Of a stretch of DNA of 64,000 nucleotides, positions 1 through 8,380 are shown piece after piece (position 1 is the stretch's first letter; every line of letters begins with the position of its first letter). The stretch is from Thermohalobaculum sp039027855 (GTDB lineage: Bacteria > Pseudomonadota > Alphaproteobacteria > Rhodobacterales > Rhodobacteraceae): NCBI GenBank assembly GCA_039027855.1, contig JBCCJI010000001.1:124001-188000 (forward strand), read 5' to 3'. The translations under genes and the position numbers were made by a program. A model generated the notes under the pieces. The model saw only the letters and a program-made list of their open reading frames with translations. It did no database searches and was not told the origin of the DNA.

Positions 1-322
1 ACAGCGTGATCGGCGGGGCGACCAGATCGGCGCCGAGGAACAGGATAGTGGCGGCATGCAGCCAGCGTCCGGAGCCGAGCGCGATGTCGATATTGAAGCC
101 GCGCTGCACCGCATGGGGCCAGTCGTCGCCGGCCAGCACGTGGGAGAACACCGAGGGCCCGAGCGCGATGATCGACAGGAGCGCCATCAGCGCCAGCACC
201 GGGCCGTCCTCGACGATCAGGCGACGGATCAGGGCTATGATGTCCGTATCGGTCGGCGCGGCCCGATGGGCAGCGTCGCCTTCGCCTGCATCGCGCTTGG
301 CTGAACTGCGCTCGTCAAACAT
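1..322 (-). CDS. GtrII-like membrane protein, N-terminal part (runs off left edge)
   Basis: Only the first 107 residues are in the window; the frame stays open to base 1. A hydrophilic N-terminus of about 30 residues is followed by one clear membrane segment (about residues 42-60), then a short loop with the pattern AGDDW and, further on, GSGRWLHA, followed by a second hydrophobic stretch. A DDW motif just after the first helix and a GRW motif before the second resemble the start of the GtrII (Glucos_trans_II) family of membrane glucosyltransferases that modify O-antigen. That family call is inference from a short piece. The ATG reads from 322 and no better start is visible. It lies 90 bases downstream of the solute-binding protein gene on the same strand, but nothing suggests they share a function. 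Confidence 0.5.
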   Translation of the reverse strand, partial: MFDERSSAKRDAGEGDAAHRAAPTDTDIIALIRRLIVEDGPVLALMALLSIIALGPSVFSHVLAGDDWPHAVQRGFNIDIALGSGRWLHAATILFLGADLVAPPITL

Positions 323-376
323 GCGAGCCCCTCGCAGGCATGCTGGCGCGCGGGGGCGTACAGCAATCAGGGCGCC

Positions 377-395
377 GGGGCGACGGGGTCGCCCC
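377..395 (-). terminator. GC-rich stem-loop after the solute-binding protein gene
   Basis: GGGGCGAC and GTCGCCCC form a perfect 8-bp stem with a three-base loop, 18 bases past the stop codon of the minus-strand binding-protein gene. There is no following U-run, so it may be a weak terminator or an mRNA 3' stabilising structure. Confidence 0.35.
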
Positions 396-412
396 AGCAT
401 GGTCTTAGAGTA

Positions 413-2005
413 TCACTTCGCGTAGCTCAAATACTTGAAGTGCGGCTGGTCCTCGGGCTGAACGTCAAAGCGGATCGTGTCCTTCATCCCCCAGTTCAGC
501 ACCTGGTGGTGGACCGGCAGATACAGCACATCCTCCTGCACCTGCTCCCAGATCGCCGCGATGGTCGCGTTGCGCTTTTCCAGATCGGTCTCGGAGGCCA
601 GCGTCTGGATCATCGTATCAAGCTCGGCATTGGAATAGCCGGTGGCGTTCCACGACCCGCGATCCTCACCCTTCGAGTGGACGAGGAAGTTGAAGATGTA
701 CTCGCTGTCGAAGGTCGGCACGCCCCAGCCGAGCATGTAGAACTCGGCCTCGCCGCCGGTGATCATCGGGAAATGCTGCGCCTTGGGCCGGGCATCCAGG
801 TTCACCGTAATGCCGATCTGGCCCATCATGCCAACCACCGCCTGGCAGATGCTCTCATCGTTGATGTAGCGGTCGTTCGGGCAGTTCAGCGTGATCTCGA
901 ACCCGTCGGGATAGCCGGCCTCGGCCATCATCGCCTTGGCCGCCTCGACATCCGTGGCGGGCACGGCGTCGAGCTCTTCGTTCCAGCCGTTGACGAATGG
1001 CGGCATGATCACACCAGCCGGCGCACTTTGCCCGCGCATCACCACCTGCTGGATGGCGGCACGGTTGATCGCGCTCAGCATGGCCTTGCGCACGCCCACC
1101 TCTGCCAGCGGGTTGGCACCCTCGACACTGTCGCTGGCAAGGTCATCGGAACCCTGCTGCATGCCGAAGAAGATCACGCGGTTCTGCGGCGCGGTGCGCA
1201 CGACCAGGCCCTCTTCCGCCTCGACCCGCCCCAGGTCCTGCACCGGCACATCTTGGATGAAGTCGACCTCACCCGAGAGCAGTGCGGCGATGCGGGTCGC
1301 TGCGTTCTGGATCGGGCGATACTCGATGCGCGTGACCTCCAGCGGGAACTCACCGATGCCCCAATACTCGGGGTTGGCCTCCAGCACGGTCAGCTCATCG
1401 ACCGAACGGCTGACCAGCTTGAAGGCGCCCGTGCCATTGGCGTTGCGCACGGCATAGGTCTCTTCGCTGGCATCGAAATCCTGCACCTCGACCACCTCGT
1501 TGGCCTCGGACCAGCCCTTGTCCATCATGAACAGGTTAGTGAGGTTCGAGGGTAGGATCGGGTTCGGCCCGTCGGTTACGAACTCGACGGTGTGATCGTC
1601 GACCACGCGCACCTCGGTGATCGAGTTCAACAGCTCCTTCATCTGGCTGTTCTGCGACTGCGCGCGCCCGATCGAGAACACCACGTCCTCGGCGGTGAAG
1701 TCGGCGCCGTCGTGGAACTTCACGCCCTGGCGCAGGTTGAAGCGCCAGACATTCGGGTCGGCCGTGGGCGCCCAGTCGGTGGCAAGGCCCGGCACGATCT
1801 CGCCCGCCATGTCGCGGTGCAGCAGCGGCTCGTAGATCTGATGGGCCAGCGTATGGGTCGGCCCCTCGTTCTGCGCGTGCGGGTCCATGGTCAGGCTGTC
1901 GCCGGCGCGCGCCCACTTCAGCGTCTCGGCGCTGGCGGGCAGGGCGCTGGTAACCCCGAGGGCGAGTGTCGTGACGAGCGCTGTCGTCAGGCGGTGATGA
2001 CGCAT
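413..2005 (-). CDS. ABC transporter substrate-binding protein, family 5 (peptide/nickel type)
   Basis: 530 residues, the usual length for periplasmic peptide-binding proteins of the SBP_bac_5 family. A signal peptide is clear: a basic start (MRHHRL), a hydrophobic core, and an ALPASA cleavage site before residue 27. The mature protein starts with the family pattern KWARAGDSLTMDPHAQNEG, and the signature block VWRFNLRQGVKFHDG followed by FTAEDVVFS lies near residues 95-125. I chose the ATG at 2005, not an upstream in-frame start, because GAGAGGA precedes it at normal spacing and the signal peptide then begins at once. It should deliver oligopeptides or a similar ligand to an inner-membrane ABC importer, but no permease or ATPase gene adjoins it, so its partner is unknown. 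Confidence 0.9.
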   Translation of the reverse strand: MRHHRLTTALVTTLALGVTSALPASAETLKWARAGDSLTMDPHAQNEGPTHTLAHQIYEPLLHRDMAGEIVPGLATDWAPTADPNVWRFNLRQGVKFHDGADFTAEDVVFSIGRAQSQNSQMKELLNSITEVRVVDDHTVEFVTDGPNPILPSNLTNLFMMDKGWSEANEVVEVQDFDASEETYAVRNANGTGAFKLVSRSVDELTVLEANPEYWGIGEFPLEVTRIEYRPIQNAATRIAALLSGEVDFIQDVPVQDLGRVEAEEGLVVRTAPQNRVIFFGMQQGSDDLASDSVEGANPLAEVGVRKAMLSAINRAAIQQVVMRGQSAPAGVIMPPFVNGWNEELDAVPATDVEAAKAMMAEAGYPDGFEITLNCPNDRYINDESICQAVVGMMGQIGITVNLDARPKAQHFPMITGGEAEFYMLGWGVPTFDSEYIFNFLVHSKGEDRGSWNATGYSNAELDTMIQTLASETDLEKRNATIAAIWEQVQEDVLYLPVHHQVLNWGMKDTIRFDVQPEDQPHFKYLSYAK

Positions 2006-2154
2006 GAGTGTCCTCTCTGTCGATGTGCCGGGCCATCCTACTTTTGGGGTCCGGTTCCATTGCGTGCAATCAAAGGAGGCAGGCCAGCGCGCTGTCAATC
2101 ATGTTGCGCCGCGGCGATGGCTCGCGGGGGGAGGCAGGCTGGCGCGACGTTGCG

Positions 2155-2916
2155 TCAGCCGCCAAGGGCGCGGAAGACGAGGTTTCCCCCAGCGACGAAC
2201 AGTACCGCCAGCACGATGCGCCGGAACAGAGCCTGCGGGATGCGCGCGGCCAGCCGGTTGCCGAGCCACATGCCCGCCCAGGCCGGCAAGATGCAGGCAA
2301 GCCCCGTCAGCACGCGCCCGCTATCGAGGATGCCGATCCCGGCATAACCGATGGTCAGCACCAGGCCCGAGAGCAGGAAGGCCACGCCCTGCAGCGAGAT
2401 CATGACGCGCCGCTCCAGCGCCGTGCCGACCGCAAACAGCGTGATGATCGGCCCGTTGACGGTGGTGAGACCGCCGATGAGGCCGGCCAGAGCCCCCGTC
2501 AGCAGGCCAGCGGGTCCCTCATGGCGCGGCGCGATCATCAGGCGGGGATTGGCGGCCTGCAGGGCCGTGAACCCCATCACCACCAGGCCGAGGATCAGCA
2601 TCAGCGTCTCTGGCGTGACCGAGCCGGCTGCGAGGACGCCCAGCGGCAGCGTGATCAGCATCACGGCGAAAAGGCCGCGAAAGCGCGTGACCGTGGGCCT
2701 TGGCGGGCCGCCCTGATAAACCTGCATGGCGTTCGAGAACGGCATGACGACGGCGTTAGCCGCGAGGAAAACCCCGACCTCTGTAAAGAGCGGGGCGAGC
2801 GAGACGACGACGAGAGGCAGGCCGAAGCCGATCATTCCTTTGACCAGCCCCCCGGCCAGAAAGCTCGCCATGAGCCCCGCGAAGGCGAAACCCGGGATGC
2901 CGAAAACCTCGATCAT
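2155..2916 (-). CDS. TauE/SafE family sulfite/organosulfur exporter-like protein (copy 1)
   Basis: 253 residues with about eight hydrophobic segments. Two halves each begin with the TauE/SafE (DUF81) type pattern: SFLAGGLVKGMIGFGLPLV near residue 18, and GALAGLIGGLTTVNGPIITLF near residue 137. The family exports small anions such as sulfite or sulfoacetate from the cytoplasm; the substrate here is unknown. It is clearly a paralogue of the next gene upstream on the same strand (2976-3737), which lies about 60 bases away, so the pair probably arose by tandem duplication and is co-transcribed. The start region is odd: three tandem copies of an 11-bp unit at 2911-2943 each supply an ATG in a different frame. 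I keep the ATG at 2916 because it opens the frame directly. Confidence 0.85.
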   Translation of the reverse strand: MIEVFGIPGFAFAGLMASFLAGGLVKGMIGFGLPLVVVSLAPLFTEVGVFLAANAVVMPFSNAMQVYQGGPPRPTVTRFRGLFAVMLITLPLGVLAAGSVTPETLMLILGLVVMGFTALQAANPRLMIAPRHEGPAGLLTGALAGLIGGLTTVNGPIITLFAVGTALERRVMISLQGVAFLLSGLVLTIGYAGIGILDSGRVLTGLACILPAWAGMWLGNRLAARIPQALFRRIVLAVLFVAGGNLVFRALGG

Positions 2917-2943
2917 GCGGGGATCATGCGGGGATCATGCGGT
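2911..2943 (-). repeat. Triple 11-bp tandem repeat carrying two MIPA-stop minicistrons
   Basis: The unit GATCATGCGGG (plus-strand reading) occurs three times without interruption, the last with a final T. On the minus strand each unit provides an ATG, at 2938, 2927 and 2916. The first two each read Met-Ile-Pro-Ala-stop, and each stop overlaps the next ATG as ATGA. The third ATG is the start of the TauE-like gene. Confidence 0.85.
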
Positions 2944-2975
2944 CTGGTGGCGGGTGATGGGGGGACATGCGAGCG

Positions 2976-3737
2976 CTATAGGGCAAGTCCGCGGAGCGCG
3001 ATATTGGCGCCGAGCACGAAGAGCCCTGCCAGCACCACCATTCGGAACATGCGCTGCGGAAGCCTCCCGGCCAGTCGGTTGCCGAGCCACATGCCGCCGA
3101 AGGTGGGAACGAGGCAGCAGAGCCCCAGCAGTGCCCGGGGCAGATCGAGCAGCCCGGCGCCTGCGAACGAGATCGACAGCAACAGCCCGGTCAGCACGAA
3201 GAAGATGCCGAGCGCGCCCATCATGACCCGTCTTTCCGCCCCAACCCCGACCAGGAAGAGCACGAAGAGCGGGCCGTTGATGGTCAGAATGCCGCCGGTC
3301 AGGCCCGCCAGGCCGCCAGTCACGATCCCCGCCGACCGCTCCATCCGGGGCGGGATCGTGAGCCTCGGCGTGGCCACCTGAAAGGCTGTGAACGCCATAA
3401 CGGCAAGGCCGAGCGCGAGGGTCAGCCTTTCGGCCGGCAGCTGAGTGCCGAGCCAGACACCCAGCGGCATCACGAGGCAGAGGGGCAGGATCAGCGGCAA
3501 GAAGCGCCGGAAGATGATGTCTGCTTGACCGGCCTGGCGGATCTGCACCCCGTTGATGAACGGCAGGATGACCGAGTTGGCGACGATGGCGAGATCGACC
3601 GGCACGAAAAGTGGTGTGATCGCCAGCGTGACGAGCGGCAGACCGAAACCCATCCCGCCCTTGACGACACCCCCTATCAGATAGGCGGCCATCAGAGCGG
3701 CGACCTGGAAGGTGGTGAGGTCGAGTGCTGCGAGCAT
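2976..3737 (-). CDS. TauE/SafE family sulfite/organosulfur exporter-like protein (copy 2)
   Basis: 253 residues with about eight membrane segments and the same two-half layout as copy 1. AYLIGGVVKGGMGFGLPLV lies near residue 15, and GGLAGLTGGILTINGPLFV near residue 137. The two copies align over their whole length without gaps of note, and both keep the LVKGxxGFGLPL / VVKGGMGFGLPL block, so this is a duplication with divergence. I chose the ATG at 3737 because AAAGAGA precedes it by five bases; an in-frame TTG at 3755 has no better site. Likely an inner-membrane exporter of a sulfur-containing or other small organic anion; no sulfur catabolic gene is nearby to narrow the substrate. Confidence 0.87.
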   Translation of the reverse strand: MLAALDLTTFQVAALMAAYLIGGVVKGGMGFGLPLVTLAITPLFVPVDLAIVANSVILPFINGVQIRQAGQADIIFRRFLPLILPLCLVMPLGVWLGTQLPAERLTLALGLAVMAFTAFQVATPRLTIPPRMERSAGIVTGGLAGLTGGILTINGPLFVLFLVGVGAERRVMMGALGIFFVLTGLLLSISFAGAGLLDLPRALLGLCCLVPTFGGMWLGNRLAGRLPQRMFRMVVLAGLFVLGANIALRGLAL

Positions 3738-3865
3738 GGTCTCTTTCGGGAACAACTCAGGCGTGTTTTCGCCGGTGCCGGCTTGCCGAACGACATTTTC
3801 GGCTGGCGTAACGTGACCTTGGGTGACATCTGGGGCCGGGGCATCGGCACAACGAGAGGCTAGGC

Positions 3866-5194
3866 ATGCTTACTTCTCCTCTTGGCACGGCGGAAGCGCC
3901 GATTGACGACCTCTCAGGGGTTAAGGGCGCGCTTGAAGCGGGCCGCCGGAATTTTAGTGTAGAGGCGATATCGGCCGAAGAGGCGGCGCCCCATTGGGAG
4001 GTCATTGACGGCGCTCTCGTCCATGCCAGCCGCGGCTTTTTCTCGGCGACGGGCGTGCGCAACCGCGCGACGGATGACGAGCGCCTGATGCTGTTCCAGC
4101 CACAGGGTGCCGTCAGCGGCGTCCTCTCGGCCGCTCCTACCGCGCATCGGCCGCGTTGCTTCGTGGTTCAATCACGGCCCGAGCCCGGCAATGTCGGTGA
4201 GACGCAGATGGGTTGCTCCATTCAGTCCACCCCAGCGAACTATACGAGAGCCCATGGCGGCGCGGCGGCGCCGTGGTTTGAGCAGTTCCTCGCCTTTGAC
4301 GCCACGGCGATACCGATCGAGGAGACCACGCAGATCGATCTCGGGGCGCATTATTTCTTCAAGAGCAAGCGCGCGATCCATGTCGAGATGCCTGATCCGG
4401 TGCCGCCGAAGCCGGGGTTCTACTGGCTGAGCCGCGAGGCGATGATGGACGCGTTGGCCCAGCCCTTCACGTTCAACACCGATCTCCGCGGGCTTGCGGG
4501 CGTGTGCCGCTGGTCAGACGATCCAGATAGCGGCGAGCTCACGCCGCACGCGCCCGCGGTCCGCAAAAGCCTGACTGCGCCCTGCAGAAGCGATGTGCTG
4601 GCGTCGGTGTTCGACCGGTTGTCTTCGGCACCCCCAAGCAACGCGGAGTTCGTTCCGATCGAAGGGCTCGCGAATTGGCAGATCACCGAGGACGCGATCT
4701 GCGAGCGTGAGCCACGCCTCGGCTATGCGATGCGCTACTTCCGCTGTGGTGCCGCCCTCCGCGAGGTGAACCACTGGATCCAGCCCCTGCTGGCGTGCGA
4801 CGCTGAAGGGCGGGCCGTGATTGCGGTGCGCGAGCGCGACGGCTTGCTGGAGTTCCATCTGCGCATCGCCGACAGGACGGGCTACATCCGTGGCCGCGCG
4901 CTGGAACCCGGTTTCCTCGCCTCGCCCGGTGAGCCGACCGCGGCACCGGACTGGATCGAACGGGCGGCGGCGAACCGCTGGGGCGGTACGCGCGAAAGCG
5001 ACGAGGGCGGCCGGTTCCTCACCCATGTCACCGACTATCAGATCGGCCGCTGCGACGCGGGCCATGACGACGATCCGGATGATCCCACCGGTGTCTGGCT
5101 CCGACTATCCGAGCTTCGGCGTTTCCTGACCCAATCGAACTTCTGCTCGATCCAGCTCCGCGTCATGGCGTCGATGCTGCTGGTCCTACGATGA
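3866..5194 (+). CDS. NDP-hexose 2,3-dehydratase family protein
   Basis: 442 residues, matching the NDP-hexose 2,3-dehydratase family (Pfam Hexose_dehydrat; EvaA/TylX3 type), which removes water from dTDP-4-keto-6-deoxyglucose on the way to 2,6-dideoxysugars. The family is built from two similar halves. Here HASRGFFSATGV followed by a QPQGAVSGVL block (residues 50-90) and, near the C-terminus, LSELRRFLTQSNFCSIQLR are the recognisable elements, with a matching half-repeat FVPIEGLANWQI near residue 255. A GAGAGG site precedes the ATG. Its stop overlaps the start of the next gene (ATGA), so the two are coupled. No other deoxysugar genes (rmlA/B, 3-ketoreductase, aminotransferase) are in the window, which is unusual for this enzyme. 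Confidence 0.75.
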   Translation: MLTSPLGTAEAPIDDLSGVKGALEAGRRNFSVEAISAEEAAPHWEVIDGALVHASRGFFSATGVRNRATDDERLMLFQPQGAVSGVLSAAPTAHRPRCFVVQSRPEPGNVGETQMGCSIQSTPANYTRAHGGAAAPWFEQFLAFDATAIPIEETTQIDLGAHYFFKSKRAIHVEMPDPVPPKPGFYWLSREAMMDALAQPFTFNTDLRGLAGVCRWSDDPDSGELTPHAPAVRKSLTAPCRSDVLASVFDRLSSAPPSNAEFVPIEGLANWQITEDAICEREPRLGYAMRYFRCGAALREVNHWIQPLLACDAEGRAVIAVRERDGLLEFHLRIADRTGYIRGRALEPGFLASPGEPTAAPDWIERAAANRWGGTRESDEGGRFLTHVTDYQIGRCDAGHDDDPDDPTGVWLRLSELRRFLTQSNFCSIQLRVMASMLLVLR

Positions 5195-6123
5195 GCGAGG
5201 AGCGCGGGGCGCGTCTTGCCATCATGGTGGCCTATTACGTGGACGAGGCGCTCTGGCCGATGGTCTCGATCCACCTGGATCGGATCGCCCGCCACACCAC
5301 GATGCCCTTCACCATCTATGGCGCGGCGATCCGGATGCAGCCGGCCATGCGGCGGAGGCTCGAGGAGCGCGGTGTCGTGGTGGCGCCGACGGAGGGTCTG
5401 AAGACCGCCTCGGTCCGTGCCGAGCATGCCCATGCGCTGGAGGTGGCGCGCCGGCGGGCGCTGGAGGATGGCCCAACGCTTTTCGTCACGCTGCATCAGG
5501 ACAGTTTTCCCATCGTCGATGGCTGGGACAGCCGGCTCTCGGCGCAGCTCGATGCGGGTGCGGCCTTTGCCGCCATCGTGCCCTACAGCTATAACGCCTG
5601 TAAATTCTGGGGCCGCGCCTGGCAGGATCGCGCTGTGCCGTTCTATGCGGACGAGTTGAACAACGACGCGGCGGCGCGCGAGGCTTTCGTTGCGGCCCAT
5701 CCGGGCCTCGACCCGGTCGACAACGGTGCCGGCTGGGTGAAGGCCGCGACCGATGCGGGCCTGCGGTGGGAGGGCATCACGGCGCGCGGTGCGCTGATCT
5801 GGGGCGATGTTCTGCACCTTGTCAGTGCCACCACGGCCACGCACTCCACCTCGGCGCCCGCCGTGATCCCGGCGCCGCTGCGGGGGATCAGGCGGTTCAT
5901 CAATCCGCTGATGCTGCGTCTGCCGGGGCCGTGGCGCGAATGGATCCGGTCGACGCTGCGCGCGCCCTTTCGCGAGCGTCAGCGGGTGGTGCACCGGGGT
6001 GGCGGCAGTTTCGACGTGTCCACCAAGCGCGAGGCGATCGACCGGCTGATCGCCGATCCCGAGGGTTTCGTGGCCGGTTGCCTGTCAGAGGCAGCGCCCG
6101 CCACCACGCAGGGCGCCACCTGA
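5191..6123 (+). CDS. Glycosyltransferase-like protein coupled to the 2,3-dehydratase
   Basis: 310 residues with no membrane segment. The N-terminal third has the alternating strand/helix pattern of a GT-A fold: LAIMVAYYVDE, then PFTIYGAA, then a helix-rich stretch and TLFVTLHQDSFPIVDGWDS near residue 100. The LHQDSFPI...GW block sits where family 2-like transferases carry their metal-binding DxD region, although only one Asp is visible in it. The C-terminal third is basic (RGIRRFINPLMLRLPGPW) and may touch the membrane. Its ATG overlaps the stop of the dehydratase gene, which implies joint function, perhaps transfer or handling of the deoxysugar. The glycosyltransferase assignment is inference from motif and context; acceptor and donor are unknown. 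Confidence 0.5.
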   Translation: MSEERGARLAIMVAYYVDEALWPMVSIHLDRIARHTTMPFTIYGAAIRMQPAMRRRLEERGVVVAPTEGLKTASVRAEHAHALEVARRRALEDGPTLFVTLHQDSFPIVDGWDSRLSAQLDAGAAFAAIVPYSYNACKFWGRAWQDRAVPFYADELNNDAAAREAFVAAHPGLDPVDNGAGWVKAATDAGLRWEGITARGALIWGDVLHLVSATTATHSTSAPAVIPAPLRGIRRFINPLMLRLPGPWREWIRSTLRAPFRERQRVVHRGGGSFDVSTKREAIDRLIADPEGFVAGCLSEAAPATTQGAT

Positions 6124-6250
6124 CCCGGCAGGCGGGGCGCTCTCTTGCGTCGCAGCATGCCGCACCCCGCCAACCCCCGCCGCGGGTTGCCGCATAGCCG
6201 GACGCGCCTCACTTTCAGGGCGGTAGCAGTGCCACCCAAAGGGAGCGCCT

Positions 6251-7780
6251 ATGACCGCGGCTGACAGGATTTTCGATCTCGCCATCATCGGAGGCGGGAT
6301 CAACGGGTGCGGTATCGCCCGCGACGCCGCCGGCCGCGGCCTCAGCGTCTTCCTCGCGGAGAAGGACGATATCGGCGGTGCCACCTCGTCATGGTCGACC
6401 AAGCTGTTCCATGGCGGACTGCGCTATCTCGAATACTATGAATTCCGGCTGGTCCGCGAGGCGCTGATCGAGCGTGAGGCGCTGCTGGAGGCGATGCCGC
6501 ATATCGCCTGGCCGCTCCGCTTCGTGCTGCCGCATCATCCGGGACTGCGGCCTTGGTGGCTGATCCGGCTGGGCCTGTTTCTCTATGACAGTCTTGGCGG
6601 GCGGAAGTGGCTGCCCGCGACCGATAACCTCGATCTGCGCTGGCACGAGACGGGCAAGCCCCTGAAACAGGGCATGTTCAGGCGCGGTTTTGAGTATTCG
6701 GATGGCTGGGTGCAGGACAGCCGGCTGGTGGTGCTGAACGCCCGCGATGCGGCGGCTCGCGGCGCCGAGATCCGCCCGCGCACCCGCGTCACCCGGGCCG
6801 AGCGCGCCGGCGAGCACTGGCGCGTCACGGTCGAGGATGTCGAGAGCGGCGTCGCCGAGACCATCACCGCCCGTGCGCTGGTCAATGCCGGTGGGCCCTG
6901 GGTGGCGGAGATCCTGAACAACGCCATCGGGCTGAACACGCCCGACAAGGTGCGCCTCGTCCGCGGCAGCCACATCATCACCCGCCGCCTGTTCGAGCAT
7001 GACCGCGCCTATATCTTCCAGAACAGCGATAACCGGATCATCTTCGCCATTCCATACGAGGGGGATTTTACCCTGATCGGCACCACCGATCGCGACCACG
7101 ACGCCGATGCCGACACCGTGGCCATGGCCGACGATGAGCGTGACTATCTGATCGAGAGCGCGAACGGCTATTTCGAGCAGCAGATCGGCGCGGAGGATAT
7201 CGTCTGGAGCTATGCGGGTGTGCGCCCACTGTATGACGACGGCGCGTCCTCGGCCACGGCGGCGACGCGCGACTATGTCCTCAAGGTCGAGGATCGGGGC
7301 GGCGAGCCACCGCTTCTGAATATTTTCGGCGGCAAGATCACCACCTATCGGCGCTTGGCCGAGGCCGCGCTGGCGAAACTGGCGCCCTATTTCCCAGCGG
7401 CCAAGGAGGCCTGGACCCGCGGTGTCGCCATGCCCGGCGGTGACTTCCCCCATGACGGTCGCGCTGCGCTCACCCAGGGCCTGATGGCGGCCTATCCCTT
7501 TCTCGGTGAGCGCTGGGCCCGCCGGCTGGTCACGACCTATGGCACCGATGCGCGTGCCATCCTAACCGGCGCTGCCCGGCCCGAGGATCTGGGTCAGCGT
7601 TTCGGCCATGACCTGACCGAGGCCGAGGTGATCTGGCTGATGGATCGCGAATGGGCCCGGAGCGCTCAGGACGTGCTCTGGCGGCGCACGAAGCTGGGCC
7701 TGCGTCTGACCGATGAAGATGCCGCGCGCCTTGATGACTGGATGCGTGACCGCCGTGCTGTGGCCGAGGCGGCGGCATAG
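6251..7780 (+). CDS. glpD: Aerobic glycerol-3-phosphate dehydrogenase
   Basis: 509 residues, full length for GlpD, the membrane-associated flavoenzyme that oxidises sn-glycerol 3-phosphate to dihydroxyacetone phosphate and passes electrons to quinone. The FAD-binding pattern IIGGGINGCGIARDAAGRG lies at residues 12-30. SSWSTKLFHGGLRYLEYYEF (residues 51-70) and NIFGGKITTYRRLAE (near residue 360) are family signatures, and the C-terminal domain (from about residue 395) is the GlpD cap. GGGAG lies seven bases before the ATG. Together with glpK 600 bases downstream it makes the glycerol degradation pathway; no glycerol facilitator or GlpR repressor gene is in the window. Confidence 0.96.
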   Translation: MTAADRIFDLAIIGGGINGCGIARDAAGRGLSVFLAEKDDIGGATSSWSTKLFHGGLRYLEYYEFRLVREALIEREALLEAMPHIAWPLRFVLPHHPGLRPWWLIRLGLFLYDSLGGRKWLPATDNLDLRWHETGKPLKQGMFRRGFEYSDGWVQDSRLVVLNARDAAARGAEIRPRTRVTRAERAGEHWRVTVEDVESGVAETITARALVNAGGPWVAEILNNAIGLNTPDKVRLVRGSHIITRRLFEHDRAYIFQNSDNRIIFAIPYEGDFTLIGTTDRDHDADADTVAMADDERDYLIESANGYFEQQIGAEDIVWSYAGVRPLYDDGASSATAATRDYVLKVEDRGGEPPLLNIFGGKITTYRRLAEAALAKLAPYFPAAKEAWTRGVAMPGGDFPHDGRAALTQGLMAAYPFLGERWARRLVTTYGTDARAILTGAARPEDLGQRFGHDLTEAEVIWLMDREWARSAQDVLWRRTKLGLRLTDEDAARLDDWMRDRRAVAEAAA

Positions 7781-7863
7781 CGCACCCTGTTGACGTGTCG
7801 TCGCGCGGGACAGGCGGCGATCAGGCACTACCTCCGCGCCAACAGCAGCCAGGGAGTGCCCCC

Positions 7864-8289
7864 GTGCAGTACGTCGTTCTCTATCTCGTCACCGCCGTGA
7901 TCTTCCTCGGCGCCGACGTGGTCTGGATCAAGCTCTATGTCCGCCAGCTTTTCGAAGAGCATGTGCCGCATCTTCTGCTCGACGATTTCCGGTTAGGCCC
8001 CGCGGCGGCGTTCTACACGCTCTATGTGGTCGGTATGCTCTATTTTGCCTCGGCCAACGGCCTGAGCGGCAAGCCGCTGACCCGCATCGCCTTTGATGGC
8101 GGCTTCTTCGGTCTGCTCGCCTACGGCACCTTTGCAGTCACCAACTACGCCGTCCTGAAAGACTGGCATCCGAGCATGGTGCTGAGCGATCTGTTCTGGG
8201 GCACCGTCGCCACCGCCACCTCGGCCGTGCTCGGCGTGATCGCGACGCGCTACCTGCTCGGCGCCATGGGCCAGACCGCCACGGGGTAA
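7864..8289 (+). CDS. DUF2177 family membrane protein
   Basis: 141 residues with four predicted membrane segments: residues 3-22, 43-63, 75-96 and 112-132. The pattern LYLVTAVIFLGADVVWIKL at the start, FYTLYVVGMLYFA in helix 2 and GLLAYGTFAVTNYAVLKDW in helix 3 match the DUF2177 family of small bacterial membrane proteins of unknown function. I chose the GTG at 7864 because GGGAG precedes it and the first helix then starts at once; upstream in-frame codons give a low-complexity lead. It sits between glpD and glpK on the same strand, where a glycerol uptake protein might be expected, so a link to glycerol use is possible but unproven. Confidence 0.8.
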   Translation: MQYVVLYLVTAVIFLGADVVWIKLYVRQLFEEHVPHLLLDDFRLGPAAAFYTLYVVGMLYFASANGLSGKPLTRIAFDGGFFGLLAYGTFAVTNYAVLKDWHPSMVLSDLFWGTVATATSAVLGVIATRYLLGAMGQTATG

Positions 8290-8380
8290 GGCCTGCGAGC
8301 ACCTGGGTCGGGGCGTTGACAGGGCCCCGGCCGATTTCCCACCCTCCTAGCCAAAGCAAAAGACGGGGAAGGGACACGCC

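Noticed and set aside
440..1555. Plus-strand open frame of 371 codons opposite the binding-protein gene
   Set aside because: Antisense shadow of an unmistakable SBP_bac_5 protein with signal peptide.
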